Source: an uncultured Bacteroidota bacterium
GTDB lineage: Bacteria > Bacteroidota > Bacteroidia > Flavobacteriales > Flavobacteriaceae
DNA length: 45,412 nucleotides
Direction of reading: 5' to 3'
NCBI GenBank assembly: GCA_903839195.1
Contig: CAIMBK010000096.1
Coordinates: 1 to 45,412, forward strand
In this document: positions 28,624-37,759 of the stretch, one piece after another
How the letters are laid out: the number at the start of each line of letters is the position of its first letter
Position numbering within the stretch: position 1 is the first letter of the stretch
Program-made: the position numbers and the translations under genes
The notes under the pieces: model-generated
What the model saw: the letters and a program-made list of their open reading frames with translations, nothing else
What the model was told of the DNA's origin: nothing
The model's database searches: none

Positions 28624-29072
28624 AAATTTAATTTTTGGTTTTTTATTAGTTAATACTGAATTTCCTCTTTTTATTAGGATACTTCGATAGCGAAGTTAAT
28701 TAAACCGTATTTTTAATAGATGACAATTGCGTATAATAATCTTCAAATTGCGTTATGGATTGTTTTGTTAATTGGAAAACAATAGAAAATCAATAGAATG
28801 TTTTCTGATTCAATTTTAATAGATATACTTATTGGGATTAATTAGATTATTTTAATATAACCTTTTTGATAGATTAACCCCAAGTGATTCAAAAAAAACA
28901 GTGTTTTCATCGAGCGTTGTGTATTTTAACTTTATTCCAGATATAAACTCTTTTTTGGCCTATTGAAGTATATAAATTATTTTTTTATTTAATTTATTGA
29001 TCTGTTTCATTCCATCTCTAAAAAAATAAATAATTAAATAAATATATCCTTTGATTTGAAGTTAAATCAATA
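28624..29072. other. Long susC upstream region
   Basis: About 450 bases without a credible gene, AT-rich. It holds a leader hairpin ACTTCG-ATAG-CGAAGT (28681-28696) about 58 bases before susC and the shared dyad at 29050-29071. I cannot assign a clear promoter. The length of the region is compatible with regulation by an upstream-binding activator. Confidence 0.5.
29050..29071. promoter_or_regulatory. Dyad shared by both arms of the glycan locus, copy B
   Basis: TTGATTT-GAAGTT-AAATCAA is a perfect 7-N6-7 inverted repeat about 430 bases upstream of susC. It differs from copy A (11385-11406) by one base within the 20-base dyad. Confidence 0.5.
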
Positions 29073-29154
29073 TCAAACAATGTCCTGCCAAAATCCTCTA
29101 TACTTCTCATAATCTTCCAGCAAATTGTTCGAGATATCGTCCGGACAGGCTACT

Positions 29155-29186
29155 AAAAAAGCTTCAGAGAAATCTGAAGCTTTTTA
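29155..29186. terminator. Terminator after the OmpA/PorP operon
   Basis: GCTTCAGA/TCTGAAGC (29161-29168 and 29173-29180) with a GAAA loop has A-runs on the left and T-runs on the right, so it works in both directions. Its likely role is to end the leftward OmpA transcript before the susC promoter region. Confidence 0.85.
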
Positions 29187-29260
29187 TTTTTATATAATTT
29201 AAGAAGAAAAACAAGTATTAAAAACAACTGGATTTATATATTGCGCAATTCTGTTTCGAG

Positions 29261-31213
29261 TTACAGCTTCGTAATTATAAATTCGGATCTTCTATTTTCT
29301 TGATGTTGTGCATCGGTACAAGGAGACTCATTAGTTGGCTCACAACCGCAGTCATTGACAAGTTGGGATTCCCCATATCCTTTTGCCGTAATTCTTGATT
29401 TATTTATGCCTTTGAGTAGTAACCAAGCTTTGGTTGATTTCGCTCTTCTATCTGATAATGCTTTGTTGTATTTTGCAGTTTGACGACAATCGGTATGCGA
29501 GCGTACATCAATTTCCATGGTAGGATATTGTTCTAAAACATCTAGAATTTTAGCTAATTCTATCTCCGAGTCCATGCGAATGTTTGATTTGTCTAAATCA
29601 AAGTAAATTTGTTTAATATTAAATGCTTTGAATAAATCATCACCAATTTTTACCACTTTAACTTCTTTTTCAAGAGCCAAAGTCACTATTGTTTCTCCTG
29701 ATTCATTTGGAATAGATACTGTTTTTTCGTCAGTTGTATAATCCGTTTTATCGGCTTTTACATAGTAATTAGAATCACAAACCACGTTGCCAAAATTGAA
29801 TTTTCCTTCGCCATCTGTTGTCATTTCTTTGAGCATTTTATAATTTGCATCCGAAAAGGTTACTTTTGAATTGGCGAGTGGTTGTCCGGTTGTTTTTTCG
29901 GTTACCACTCCTTTTAATAATTGTTCGCAAGGGTATTCAATTTTTTTGTTTTCTTTAAATTTATATATATCATCACTTCCTATTCCGCCTTCTCTATTGG
30001 AGGTAACATATCCATCGCGGGAATTTTCATTGATTACAAAACCAAAATCATCCTGAGCACTATTAATTGGTTCGCCAACATTAACTACATATTTATAGTT
30101 TCCGTCTTTTTCAATTTTAGAAACAAAAACATCTAATCCGCCAAGTCCCGGATGCCCGTCGGAAGCAAAATAGATTTCGTTTTCTGAAGTCACTGTTGGG
30201 AATGTTTCTCTTCCTTCGGTATTAATTGTATTTCCTAAATTTATTGGTTTTCCAAAGCTGCCATCTTCATTTATTGCAACTTTATACAAATCGGATTGGC
30301 CCAATGAACCTGGCATATTGGATGCAAAAAATAATGTTTTTTCATCGGAACTTAATGCAGGATGTGCCACATTATATTCGTCACTATTAAAGGGCAATTC
30401 GGTTATATTATTGAATTTAGAATCGGTTATCGTTGCTTTAAATATTTTTAATAAAGTTGATTGTTGTGCATCTTTTCTTTTTTTACCATTTAAATAATTA
30501 TTTCTAGTAAAATAAACTGTTTTTCCGTCTTTAGAAAAAACAGGTGTTGACTCATGAAATTTGGAGTTTAGATTCGCTCCAAATTTGGCTGGTTTTAATT
30601 TTGAAACATTTGAAAGGGTATCGGAATTGTATAAATTTGTGAAACTTTCTCCTGTCCAATCGTGTTTTCGGATAATCATTTCTCCGTTATCTCTAGCAGA
30701 AGCAAAGATGATTTTATCTTTATAAAATGCACTTCCGTAATCGGAATATTTAGAATTAATTCCGGCATTATTTATAGTAAATCGCCCCGAATTTTTTTGA
30801 ATTTGATTTAAATAATCCTTTTGTGAGTTGGCTAATTTAGCTCTTAAATCGGTGCCGTTTTTTTGAAAAAATTGTGCCAATATTTCATCTGCTTTGCTGT
30901 AATTTTTTGTAGCTTTTAGAGCTTGGGCATAGCGATAATAATATTCGGAATTTATTTCCTGGGTGAATATAAACAATTCGCCATACCATTTTGCGGCAGT
31001 AATTAAATCGCCTTTAAAATAATAGGAATCGCCTATTTTTTGCAATATGTCTTTTGATTTATATCCTTTTGCGAAAATTCGTTCGTAGGTTTTAATGGCG
31101 TTTACATAAGCAAACTTTTCAAATTGTTTATCTGCTTTTACTTCTTTCGATTGGGCATTACTGTTTATAGAAACTATACATGCCAGAACAAGGTATTTTA
31201 GTTTGTTTTTCAT
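29261..31213 (-). CDS. OmpA-family protein with TPR, PD40 and carboxypeptidase-like domains
   Basis: The 650-residue exported protein has a signal peptide ending near VSINSNAQ. TPR-like helices cover about 25-130 (DKQFEKFAYVNAIKTYERIF), PD40 propeller repeats about 150-400 (SSDEKTLFFASNMPGSLGQSDLYKV), and a CarboxypepD_reg-like domain about 430-515. An OmpA peptidoglycan-binding domain is at the C-terminus (IYFDLDKSNIRMDSE; YNKALSDRRAKS; NRRSEFIITKL). This is the usual last gene of type-B cargo/PorP/OmpA triads of the type IX system. It probably ties the surface complex to peptidoglycan, which is a family-level inference. Confidence 0.94.
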   Translation of the reverse strand: MKNKLKYLVLACIVSINSNAQSKEVKADKQFEKFAYVNAIKTYERIFAKGYKSKDILQKIGDSYYFKGDLITAAKWYGELFIFTQEINSEYYYRYAQALKATKNYSKADEILAQFFQKNGTDLRAKLANSQKDYLNQIQKNSGRFTINNAGINSKYSDYGSAFYKDKIIFASARDNGEMIIRKHDWTGESFTNLYNSDTLSNVSKLKPAKFGANLNSKFHESTPVFSKDGKTVYFTRNNYLNGKKRKDAQQSTLLKIFKATITDSKFNNITELPFNSDEYNVAHPALSSDEKTLFFASNMPGSLGQSDLYKVAINEDGSFGKPINLGNTINTEGRETFPTVTSENEIYFASDGHPGLGGLDVFVSKIEKDGNYKYVVNVGEPINSAQDDFGFVINENSRDGYVTSNREGGIGSDDIYKFKENKKIEYPCEQLLKGVVTEKTTGQPLANSKVTFSDANYKMLKEMTTDGEGKFNFGNVVCDSNYYVKADKTDYTTDEKTVSIPNESGETIVTLALEKEVKVVKIGDDLFKAFNIKQIYFDLDKSNIRMDSEIELAKILDVLEQYPTMEIDVRSHTDCRQTAKYNKALSDRRAKSTKAWLLLKGINKSRITAKGYGESQLVNDCGCEPTNESPCTDAQHQENRRSEFIITKL

Positions 31214-31225
31214 CCTAAATATATA

Positions 31226-32137
31226 TTAAAAAAATCTTGGTGAAACGATTCGGTTTATATGTTTAATAAACTCATAACGCAAAAATATTTCGTGGGATCC
31301 TGAGTTATAATGTGCTAGTTTAGTAGTATCTAAATCATACCCATAGCCAATATATAAGCCATCGCTTACTTGAAATCCCGCCAACAAACTTCCTACCGCA
31401 TCCCATCTGTAAGCAGCTCCAAGCATTAATTTTTCATTGAATAGTAGATTTCCGGATAGATCCAATTGTAATGGAGCGCCTTCAACCGTTTTTACTAAAA
31501 ACGCGGGTTTAAACTTTAGATTAGGAGAAAAATTCATCACATAACCCCCAATAAAATATATATTCATTCGCTGGGTGTAAACTGCATATTCGTTGTCTTG
31601 ATACATTTTAGAATGAAAAAAATTAGGAACAGATAACCCTAAGTACATTTTATTCGAATGTAGGTAAACTCCAGCGCCAAGATTTTGGCTAAAATAATTA
31701 TTTAAACTGCCTAAAGTAGGGTCTGTAATTGCTTGCGGGTTAAGTTTGTCTTTAAAGAAATTAAAGAAATTTGCGGTTCCTTTTAAACCAAATGATAATT
31801 TATATTCTTCTGAAGTTCTAATAGTATAAGATAAATCTGCGGATATAGAATTACTTACTGTTGGCCCTATTTCATCATTCAGGACTGTTAATCCTACTCC
31901 AATATTTGAATTTTCAATTGGAGCATTAATGGAAAAGGCACTTGTTTTGGGCGCACCGGCAAGACCTACCCATTGCGTTCTGTATAATCCAAATATACTT
32001 AAAACGCCACGAGATCCAGCATAAGCCGGATTGATCGTTTCTGTATTATACATGTATTGTGTATATTGAGCATCTTGTTGGGAATAACTCACAAGCCCAA
32101 TTAGCGACATCACCAATAAAATTATTTTTGTTTTCAT
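31226..32137 (-). CDS. PorP/SprF-family type IX secretion outer-membrane protein
   Basis: The 303-residue exported beta-barrel has a signal peptide ending near GLVSYSQ. The N-terminus QQDAQYTQYMYNTETINPAY is the family signature, and GLYRTQWVGLAGAPKT follows. The barrel ends in a strand with ISPRF-like aromatic closure (RIVSPRFF). PorP/SprF proteins are encoded next to a partner type-B cargo protein and are needed for its attachment or secretion. Here the partner is directly upstream, 5 bases away. Confidence 0.96.
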   Translation of the reverse strand: MKTKIILLVMSLIGLVSYSQQDAQYTQYMYNTETINPAYAGSRGVLSIFGLYRTQWVGLAGAPKTSAFSINAPIENSNIGVGLTVLNDEIGPTVSNSISADLSYTIRTSEEYKLSFGLKGTANFFNFFKDKLNPQAITDPTLGSLNNYFSQNLGAGVYLHSNKMYLGLSVPNFFHSKMYQDNEYAVYTQRMNIYFIGGYVMNFSPNLKFKPAFLVKTVEGAPLQLDLSGNLLFNEKLMLGAAYRWDAVGSLLAGFQVSDGLYIGYGYDLDTTKLAHYNSGSHEIFLRYEFIKHINRIVSPRFF

Positions 32138-32142
32138 ATTTT

Positions 32143-34698
32143 TTACTTTATTGTAATATATAAATAACCTGTTTTTTGAATAGTACTGCCGTTAGATTTG
32201 GTATAATTTAGAATATAAAAATAGGTCCCCTCTGGTAGTTTAGCATTTGAATTTATAGTGAATCTTCCTTCGGAAATCCCTTTAAAAACATTTGTGCTAT
32301 TATTATAACCTTCAATTTTATAAACTAATACACCCCAACGGTTGACTATTTCGATTGTATTCTTCGGATATCTTTCAATTCCTTCAATGTGTAAATACTC
32401 GTTAGTGTCATCTGAATTTACAGAAATATAATTATTAATAATTACGTCACATTCTTCTAGTGTTACAAGAACTTGGCTTCTAATTTCACTTTCACATCCA
32501 TCAATAGTTTGACTGGAATAATAAGTAGTTCCAAAAACAACATCAGTTTCTAAATCTAATGGCATGCCACCGGAATCTGATGAAAACCATTGAATATTTT
32601 GCCCAACAGATACAATATCTTTTATTTTTATGGGATTGCAAAAGGATTGGTTGATTTCTTGAATTGGGTTTTCTGGAACATTTAATGTAATGGTTACGGG
32701 TGTTTTAATTGACTCACACATATTTGATCCATTACTTGTAGCATAATAGGTAGTTCCTGAAATTAATTCGGTATTTATTGGCAATGGCATTGTTGATGTT
32801 AACGAATTATACCATTGTATAGAAACACCATTAATAATAATATCAGAAAGCACTGCTTGGTTGCAAAATGATTGGTTTTCAATCACTTGTGGTTGTTGAA
32901 ATTTTTGCAAAACATTAACGGTATTGGTAATAAAATTAAAACAACCTAAATTTGTTGTAACAGTTAATGTAACAACATACGACCCAAAAGTAGAATAGGT
33001 ATGAGTTGGGTTTGTTTCAATACTAGTAGAACCATCTCCAAAATCCCATAAATAACTAGTAATTGAGGAATTGTTATCATTTGATACAGTTGACAAATTA
33101 GTGAATTCAGTATTAATTCCCTCGCAAACTTCTGTAATACTAAATTGAGCTATTGGTGTCGGATTTCTAATTATTGAAAAACTATTTGGTAATTCAGAAG
33201 GAATAAATGAGTATGCATTTCCTACAATACCATCATTTGATCCCCAAGAAATGCCATTTCCATCATTTGTTAAACCATGAATACCCTGGGCAACACTTAT
33301 GTTTAATGCTACAATTCCAGGAGTGTTATAAAAAATAATTCCTCCGCCTCCGCCTCCGCCTGGCCCATGATGATCTGAACTTGAATTTAATGCATTACCT
33401 CCATTACCTCCTAAAGCTATTAAATTTAAGTTGTTTGCGGAGTTGTTTTGTAATGTTTGTACTAGAATTGTGCCACCTGCACCGCCACCGCCTGCGCCAT
33501 CGGGTGCCCCTCCTAAATTACCTGGTTGTCCGTTCGAACCATTTGAAATAATAGAACCTGATCCAATGATTTTATTTGCTTTAACTAAAATTATGCCGCC
33601 GCCTACACCTCCTTTTACTCCAGACAATGCATTATTTGCATCGCCTCCGCCTCCGCCTCCGCCCATTATAATTCTAGAAATTATATTAGGTACCGAACTA
33701 CCTGGCCTTCCTCCATTTGGAAAAGTTGATGGGCCACCTGCTCCTTGCCATCCATTTCCGCCTACACCTCCGCTTCCGCCATTTCCTCCACCTCCACCTC
33801 CAGCATTATGAATATTACCACCTCCGCCAGCATTTCCTGCCGCACCTCTACCAAAATCACCTCCTGGGTAACCCATCCAATTAATTCCGTTATCAACTTG
33901 ATTTAATCCATCCCACATAAACCTGGGTGAACCGCAAATACCTTCCGCTTTACTTGCCGAAATATTTAAATCTGTAGAAACTTCTATATTAGTATTATCA
34001 TTTGATGGTCTAACATTCATATAACTACCTCTAAATCCCTTTCCGGTTGCATTAATTGATTTATTATTGATGTCTAGATTTCCATTTACGTCTACGACAA
34101 TTACCCCACCAACTTTTCCATTCCATGCTGATGTAATAATATCATTAGAAAGTGTTAAATTATTAAAACTTGGAACTCTAATTACTTGGAATCTTTTTTG
34201 AACATTTGTATCTGTATGTTCTTGATTATAATAATTATTTAACACACCTCCATTAGAACAAGCTCCAATAATATTTAACAATCCGCCTGATAATGGAACA
34301 TAGTTTTGAGCAACAACATATTCGTATAACCCTACACTATTAATATTGGTATAACCTGTAGCTCCTAAAAAATCAGGTCCTGAATTTGAGATTCCTGCTC
34401 CATATAATTGGCTATTGTCCGAATTAAAATCGGCTCCTTGCATTTGAATAATTAACAATAAATCTCCAGGAGAAATAGGGGTAGTTCCATAGGAGTTACC
34501 GAAAATATCATTAACGGGAACAGACTCTAATGGAATTGATGTTTGTCCAACATTTAAAATAAAATCATTTGCAACTGGATAATAGGTATTGATTAAATTT
34601 TGAGCAGTCTGACTTGTTTCCAAAGAAACGCAACATTGTGAATAACAATTAAATTGAATAAATGTTAAGGTGTAAAAAATAAAATAGTAAATTTTCAT
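32143..34698 (-). CDS. Type IX secretion type-B cargo with glycine-rich region, PKD and Ig-like repeats
   Basis: The 851-residue surface or secreted protein begins with a signal peptide (ends near FNCYSQ) and a beta-rich domain. A glycine-rich stretch covers about 280-440 (GNAGGGGNIHNAGGGGGGNG). A PKD domain follows near 520-600 (SYLWDFGDGSTSIETNPTHT), then two tandem repeats of about 75 residues, each with NQSFCN and SGTTYY/FGTTYY. The type-B C-terminal sorting domain contains YPKNTIEIVNRWGVLVYKIE and ends GYLYITIK. The glycine-rich block resembles the Gly-rich segments of putative adhesins. It is likely an adhesin displayed through its PorP/SprF partner. Confidence 0.9.
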   Translation of the reverse strand: MKIYYFIFYTLTFIQFNCYSQCCVSLETSQTAQNLINTYYPVANDFILNVGQTSIPLESVPVNDIFGNSYGTTPISPGDLLLIIQMQGADFNSDNSQLYGAGISNSGPDFLGATGYTNINSVGLYEYVVAQNYVPLSGGLLNIIGACSNGGVLNNYYNQEHTDTNVQKRFQVIRVPSFNNLTLSNDIITSAWNGKVGGVIVVDVNGNLDINNKSINATGKGFRGSYMNVRPSNDNTNIEVSTDLNISASKAEGICGSPRFMWDGLNQVDNGINWMGYPGGDFGRGAAGNAGGGGNIHNAGGGGGGNGGSGGVGGNGWQGAGGPSTFPNGGRPGSSVPNIISRIIMGGGGGGGDANNALSGVKGGVGGGIILVKANKIIGSGSIISNGSNGQPGNLGGAPDGAGGGGAGGTILVQTLQNNSANNLNLIALGGNGGNALNSSSDHHGPGGGGGGGIIFYNTPGIVALNISVAQGIHGLTNDGNGISWGSNDGIVGNAYSFIPSELPNSFSIIRNPTPIAQFSITEVCEGINTEFTNLSTVSNDNNSSITSYLWDFGDGSTSIETNPTHTYSTFGSYVVTLTVTTNLGCFNFITNTVNVLQKFQQPQVIENQSFCNQAVLSDIIINGVSIQWYNSLTSTMPLPINTELISGTTYYATSNGSNMCESIKTPVTITLNVPENPIQEINQSFCNPIKIKDIVSVGQNIQWFSSDSGGMPLDLETDVVFGTTYYSSQTIDGCESEIRSQVLVTLEECDVIINNYISVNSDDTNEYLHIEGIERYPKNTIEIVNRWGVLVYKIEGYNNSTNVFKGISEGRFTINSNAKLPEGTYFYILNYTKSNGSTIQKTGYLYITIK

Positions 34699-34704
34699 AT
34701 CGGT

Positions 34705-35007
34705 TTAGTCTTTAGATAAATAAATAACCTTTTTTTGAATATTTCTGCAGTTATATTTGGTATTACTAAGATTAAATAATTTGCCTTGAACAACTGAAAG
34801 AGTAGTTATTAGAATTCCGTTACTTGATTTCACGGCTACATTTAAAGGAGTTGTACTAGAAGTGTAAACAATAAGTTCATTTGTTTGATCGAAACAATAA
34901 CATGGAGCAGGAGCGATATAATGGGTTTTCGAAAATTGTGCGTTGATCTTTATTCCAATTTGAAACAAAAAGAAAAGAAATATAAATAGTGATTTTTTAT
35001 TATACAT
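34705..35007 (-). pseudogene. Collapsed relic of a type-B T9SS cargo gene (N-terminus joined to last codons)
   Basis: About 100 codons remain, starting at MYNKKSLF. A longer frame begins upstream at 35040, but the signal peptide favours 35007. After the signal peptide, FSKTHYIAPAP and the following strand pattern resemble the start of large type-B gliding-motility proteins. The last 20 codons match the 3' end of the neighbouring cargo gene at DNA level: TKYNCRNIQKK here, TKSNGSTIQKT there. Adding one base to the A-run restores GYLFI-stop, a normal type-B ending. I read this as a large internal deletion plus a one-base frameshift. It heads the cargo/PorP/OmpA operon, 6 bases upstream of the intact cargo gene. 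Confidence 0.75.
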
Positions 35008-35240
35008 AGGAAAAACTATTTGTAAATGGATAATTAACAAGTAATTACAACAAATATATAATATATTTTCTAAGAATCTTATCTAAAGATAGTTAAGACA
35101 TTAATTTATTCAATAACAACACATATACTCTGGTTAAAAAATATATTTTATTGATAAAACCAGAGAACTAAATATGTCAAAATACTATTCGAAAAAATAT
35201 TAAAATAGCACTAAAATTTATAAGTAAATTGTTCTGGGTT

Positions 35241-35642
35241 TCATCTAGAAATACTGCTGAAAAAAGCCAGCACTTGTTTTTCTGAAATAGGTTTTAATAA
35301 AATGGCTTGACTGGCGTCTAACAAATACATTGTTGGCGTGCCGAAAACACAGTAATCAATTGCGACTTTGGAATCCCAACCTTTATAGTCGCAACTGGAA
35401 ATCCATGGAAAAATCGAGGTGAAATTGATGAATTTTTCAGGTGCGGTGTCTAATGATACAAAGACGATTTCTAAATCATATTTGGTTTTCCAATCTTTGT
35501 AATATAGAATCAGTTTTGGTATTTCTTCTTGACATTTATTACACCAACTGGCTCCAAAAACTACCAATCGGTATTTTGATTTAATATCGAATAATTTGGA
35601 AAAAGGTTTGGTGGCATTTTCAAAAATAATATTATGTAAAAT
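35241..35642 (-). pseudogene. Thioredoxin/TlpA-like gene, N-terminally truncated
   Basis: The frame keeps a thioredoxin fold with the redox motif CNKC in VVFGASWCNKC, a cis-Pro segment FGTPTMYLLD, and a normal C-terminus. The open frame runs upstream of the first usable start (TTG at 35567) for 25 more codons that still look like a TlpA family N-terminus (NATKPFSKLFDIKSKYRL). An in-frame stop at 35643-35645 then closes it, with no ATG, signal peptide or N-terminal domain. Bacteroidota homologues are usually exported and longer. A short cytoplasmic product from TTG cannot be excluded. Confidence 0.65.
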
Positions 35643-35868
35643 TTAACTGCAATACTATAGATAGTTTTATTATAAAAAAATGGTAGTGTAAAAATTTAGA
35701 AAAGTTGACAAGAGTTTTTAATGTTTTGACAAATAATTTTTTAGATAATTTAGTGTATGTATTTTAATATAAATTAAAAAATAATAATTAACTCAAATTG
35801 GGTATTGATATTTTTAAAGTAGGAACTATAATTAGAAGAACAAAAAAATTCTAAAACACTGTTTTGCA

Positions 35869-35914
35869 ATATGATATTTGTCATATATATTAATAAAGAA
35901 GACCTCTATTTTTG
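35869..35914 (+). promoter_or_regulatory. Crp/Fnr-type operator and promoter of the regulator gene
   Basis: ATATGA-N6-TCATAT (35869-35886) is a perfect dyad with centre 35877.5. TATTTTTG (35907-35914) fits TAnnTTTG. The last base of the -7 element is 36.5 bp from the dyad centre, and the dyad covers the place where a -33 TTG would be. The same geometry occurs at two other promoters in this locus. The ATG is 19 bases further on. Bases 35646-35868 hold nothing else I recognise. Confidence 0.7.
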
Positions 35915-35932
35915 GAATACTATTTTGATATT

Positions 35933-36526
35933 ATGAATATAGATTTGGACTTACTTTTTTCTTGGGGCGCAATAGCTAAAAAATACAAAAAAAATGAATT
36001 AATTTTTGATGAAGAAGAAACGGCACATTTCTATTTTCAAATTATTGAAGGTTCCGTTCGTATGTATAATTCTAACGATGACGGGAAGGAATTTACAGAA
36101 GATTTTTATCACAATGGCGATAGTTTTGGAGATTATTCTTTGTTAATTGATAAATCCTATTCGTCAAAAGCAACTACGCTAAAAGACACTACGATTGTTA
36201 AATTATCAAAAATAAAATTTTTGAAAATTATTGAAGATTATCCACTCCTGCGTAATCAGTTTATGATTTCACTTGCTCAAAAAATTTATTCCAAATCAGA
36301 AACATCCAAAGTGATTATTAATCAGAAGCCCGAATTCAGAATTGTTGCGTTTTTAAATACATTTAAAAGAAAGTCGGAAGTGTGTGCTGATCGAATATTG
36401 GTTCCATATACTCGTCAAGAAATCGCAAATTTTACTGGTTTAAGAGTTGAAACAGTAATTAGAGTATGCTCCAGAATGAACGATTCCAACAAAGTAAAAA
36501 TTATCAATCACAAATTATATTATTAA
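35933..36526 (+). CDS. Crp/Fnr-family transcriptional regulator
   Basis: The 197-residue regulator starts at ATG 35933 (MNIDLDLL). A longer frame opens at a TTG inside the -7 element and is unlikely. The cyclic-nucleotide-binding-like beta-roll covers about 15-125 and the HTH_Crp domain the C-terminus. The recognition helix reads RVETVIRV, with Glu and Arg where Crp/Fnr contact GA/TC, and Val at the FNR-like position. There is no N-terminal Cys cluster, so it is not a classical [4Fe-4S] FNR. It is likely a Dnr-like sensor for N-oxides or redox state, judged from its nos neighbours. It overlaps the next gene's start at TAAATG and probably autoregulates. Confidence 0.93.
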   Translation: MNIDLDLLFSWGAIAKKYKKNELIFDEEETAHFYFQIIEGSVRMYNSNDDGKEFTEDFYHNGDSFGDYSLLIDKSYSSKATTLKDTTIVKLSKIKFLKIIEDYPLLRNQFMISLAQKIYSKSETSKVIINQKPEFRIVAFLNTFKRKSEVCADRILVPYTRQEIANFTGLRVETVIRVCSRMNDSNKVKIINHKLYY

Positions 36527-37759
36527 ATGAAATTAAATATAAAATTTTGGTTGAAATTTTCTTTAATAAATCTATGTATCGTTGCTCTTCTTGGAGTTTT
36601 GATGCGCTATAAAATTGGATTTGCATTTCCATACCTCGAACAAAAAAACCTACAACATTCGCATTCACATTTTGCGTTTTCTGGATGGGTTAGTCATACA
36701 TTAATGACCGTTATGATTTATTATCTTCAAACAAAAATTGAAGCATTTAATGGCGAAAAATACAAAAAAATAATTGTTGCAAATTTAATTTGCTCCTACG
36801 GAATGCTTGTGTTTTTTATTGTCCAAGGATATGGATTAATATCAATATTGTTCTCTTCAGCATCCGTATTTGTGTCGTATTTTTTTGCCTATCAATTCAA
36901 TAAAGATCTAAAACTCTTGAACCCTGATTTATTGTCTAAAAAATGGTTTAAAGCAGCCCTTTTTTTTAATATAATATCTTCTTTTGGAACCTATTATCTA
37001 GCTTTTATAATGATAACAAAAAAATTTGTTCAAGAAATTTATTTGTCTTCAGTGTATTATTATTTGCATTTTCAATATAACGGATGGTTTTTCTTTGCTT
37101 GTATGGGCTTGTTTATCGGGTTTTTAAATTTAAAAAAAACAGATCATCCATTTTTTGAAACAACATTTAAACTATTCGCAATCGCTTGTTTTCCTGTTTA
37201 TTTTCTATCCTTACTTTGGCTTAATTTACCGCTTTGGTTATCTGTAATCACTATAACTGGGGCAAGCATTCAAGTTTTTGCTTGGTTTGTGTTTTTATAT
37301 ATTTTAATAAAAAGCAAAAAAATAGATTTACTTCATTTAACTCCCTTATTGACTAAAATATTACTATTTATCTGTATTGGATTGAGTATAAAATTGCTGC
37401 TTCAATTGGCCTCCACGGTTCCTTATGTGAGTCAGTTGGCTTTTGGCTTTCGCCCAATTGTTATTGCCTATTTACATTTGGTTTTACTTGCCGTTATTTC
37501 CTTATTTCTAATTTTTTACACTAAAGCAAATCGTTTGTTTTTTAGTACAAAAAAACTAAAATTTGGTATTTTTATTTTCTTAATTGGTGTTATATTAAAT
37601 GAAACTGTCCTTGCATTCCAGGGCATAACGTCCTTAAATTACTCTACTATTCCCTATGTCAATCATTTCCTTTTTGCTATCGCCATTTTGTTATTTGTGG
37701 GTATCGTTATTACAACCTATTTTTCATTAATAAAAGATAAAAATAATCCTCCTTTATGA
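36527..37759 (+). CDS. Polytopic membrane protein with clustered histidines, unknown function
   Basis: The 410-residue protein has about 12 predicted transmembrane helices. Histidines sit at helix starts: QHSHSHFAFSGWVSH (about 43-57), YYYLHFQYNGWF (about 179-190), YLHLVLL (about 317) and NHFLFA (about 383). This pattern recalls haem- or copper-binding membrane proteins such as NnrS or heme-copper oxidase subunit I relatives, but I cannot place it firmly. It starts directly after the Crp/Fnr stop codon, so the two are translationally close and share the activator-type promoter. Its own stop codon lies inside the next dyad. A role in N-oxide handling is inference from context. Confidence 0.85.
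   Translation: MKLNIKFWLKFSLINLCIVALLGVLMRYKIGFAFPYLEQKNLQHSHSHFAFSGWVSHTLMTVMIYYLQTKIEAFNGEKYKKIIVANLICSYGMLVFFIVQGYGLISILFSSASVFVSYFFAYQFNKDLKLLNPDLLSKKWFKAALFFNIISSFGTYYLAFIMITKKFVQEIYLSSVYYYLHFQYNGWFFFACMGLFIGFLNLKKTDHPFFETTFKLFAIACFPVYFLSLLWLNLPLWLSVITITGASIQVFAWFVFLYILIKSKKIDLLHLTPLLTKILLFICIGLSIKLLLQLASTVPYVSQLAFGFRPIVIAYLHLVLLAVISLFLIFYTKANRLFFSTKKLKFGIFIFLIGVILNETVLAFQGITSLNYSTIPYVNHFLFAIAILLFVGIVITTYFSLIKDKNNPPL

Noticed and set aside
29073-29183. A 36-codon minus-strand frame that looks protein-like (DDISNNLLEDYEKYRGFWQDI) just beyond the OmpA terminator.
   Set aside because: It has no start codon, its first part is the terminator hairpin itself, and it is too short to identify. 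A decayed gene end is possible but not supportable.
33431-33811. Proline-rich plus-strand frame.
   Set aside because: It is the antisense of the glycine-rich block of the T9SS cargo gene.
35128-35165. Hairpin CTCTGGTT/AACCAGAG upstream of the cargo relic.
   Set aside because: The loop is 22 bases and there is no T-run in either direction, so terminator or operator status is not supported.
35912-35932. Longer Crp/Fnr protein starting at TTG 35912.
   Set aside because: The TTG is part of the -7 promoter element, and the ATG at 35933 gives a family-typical N-terminus.
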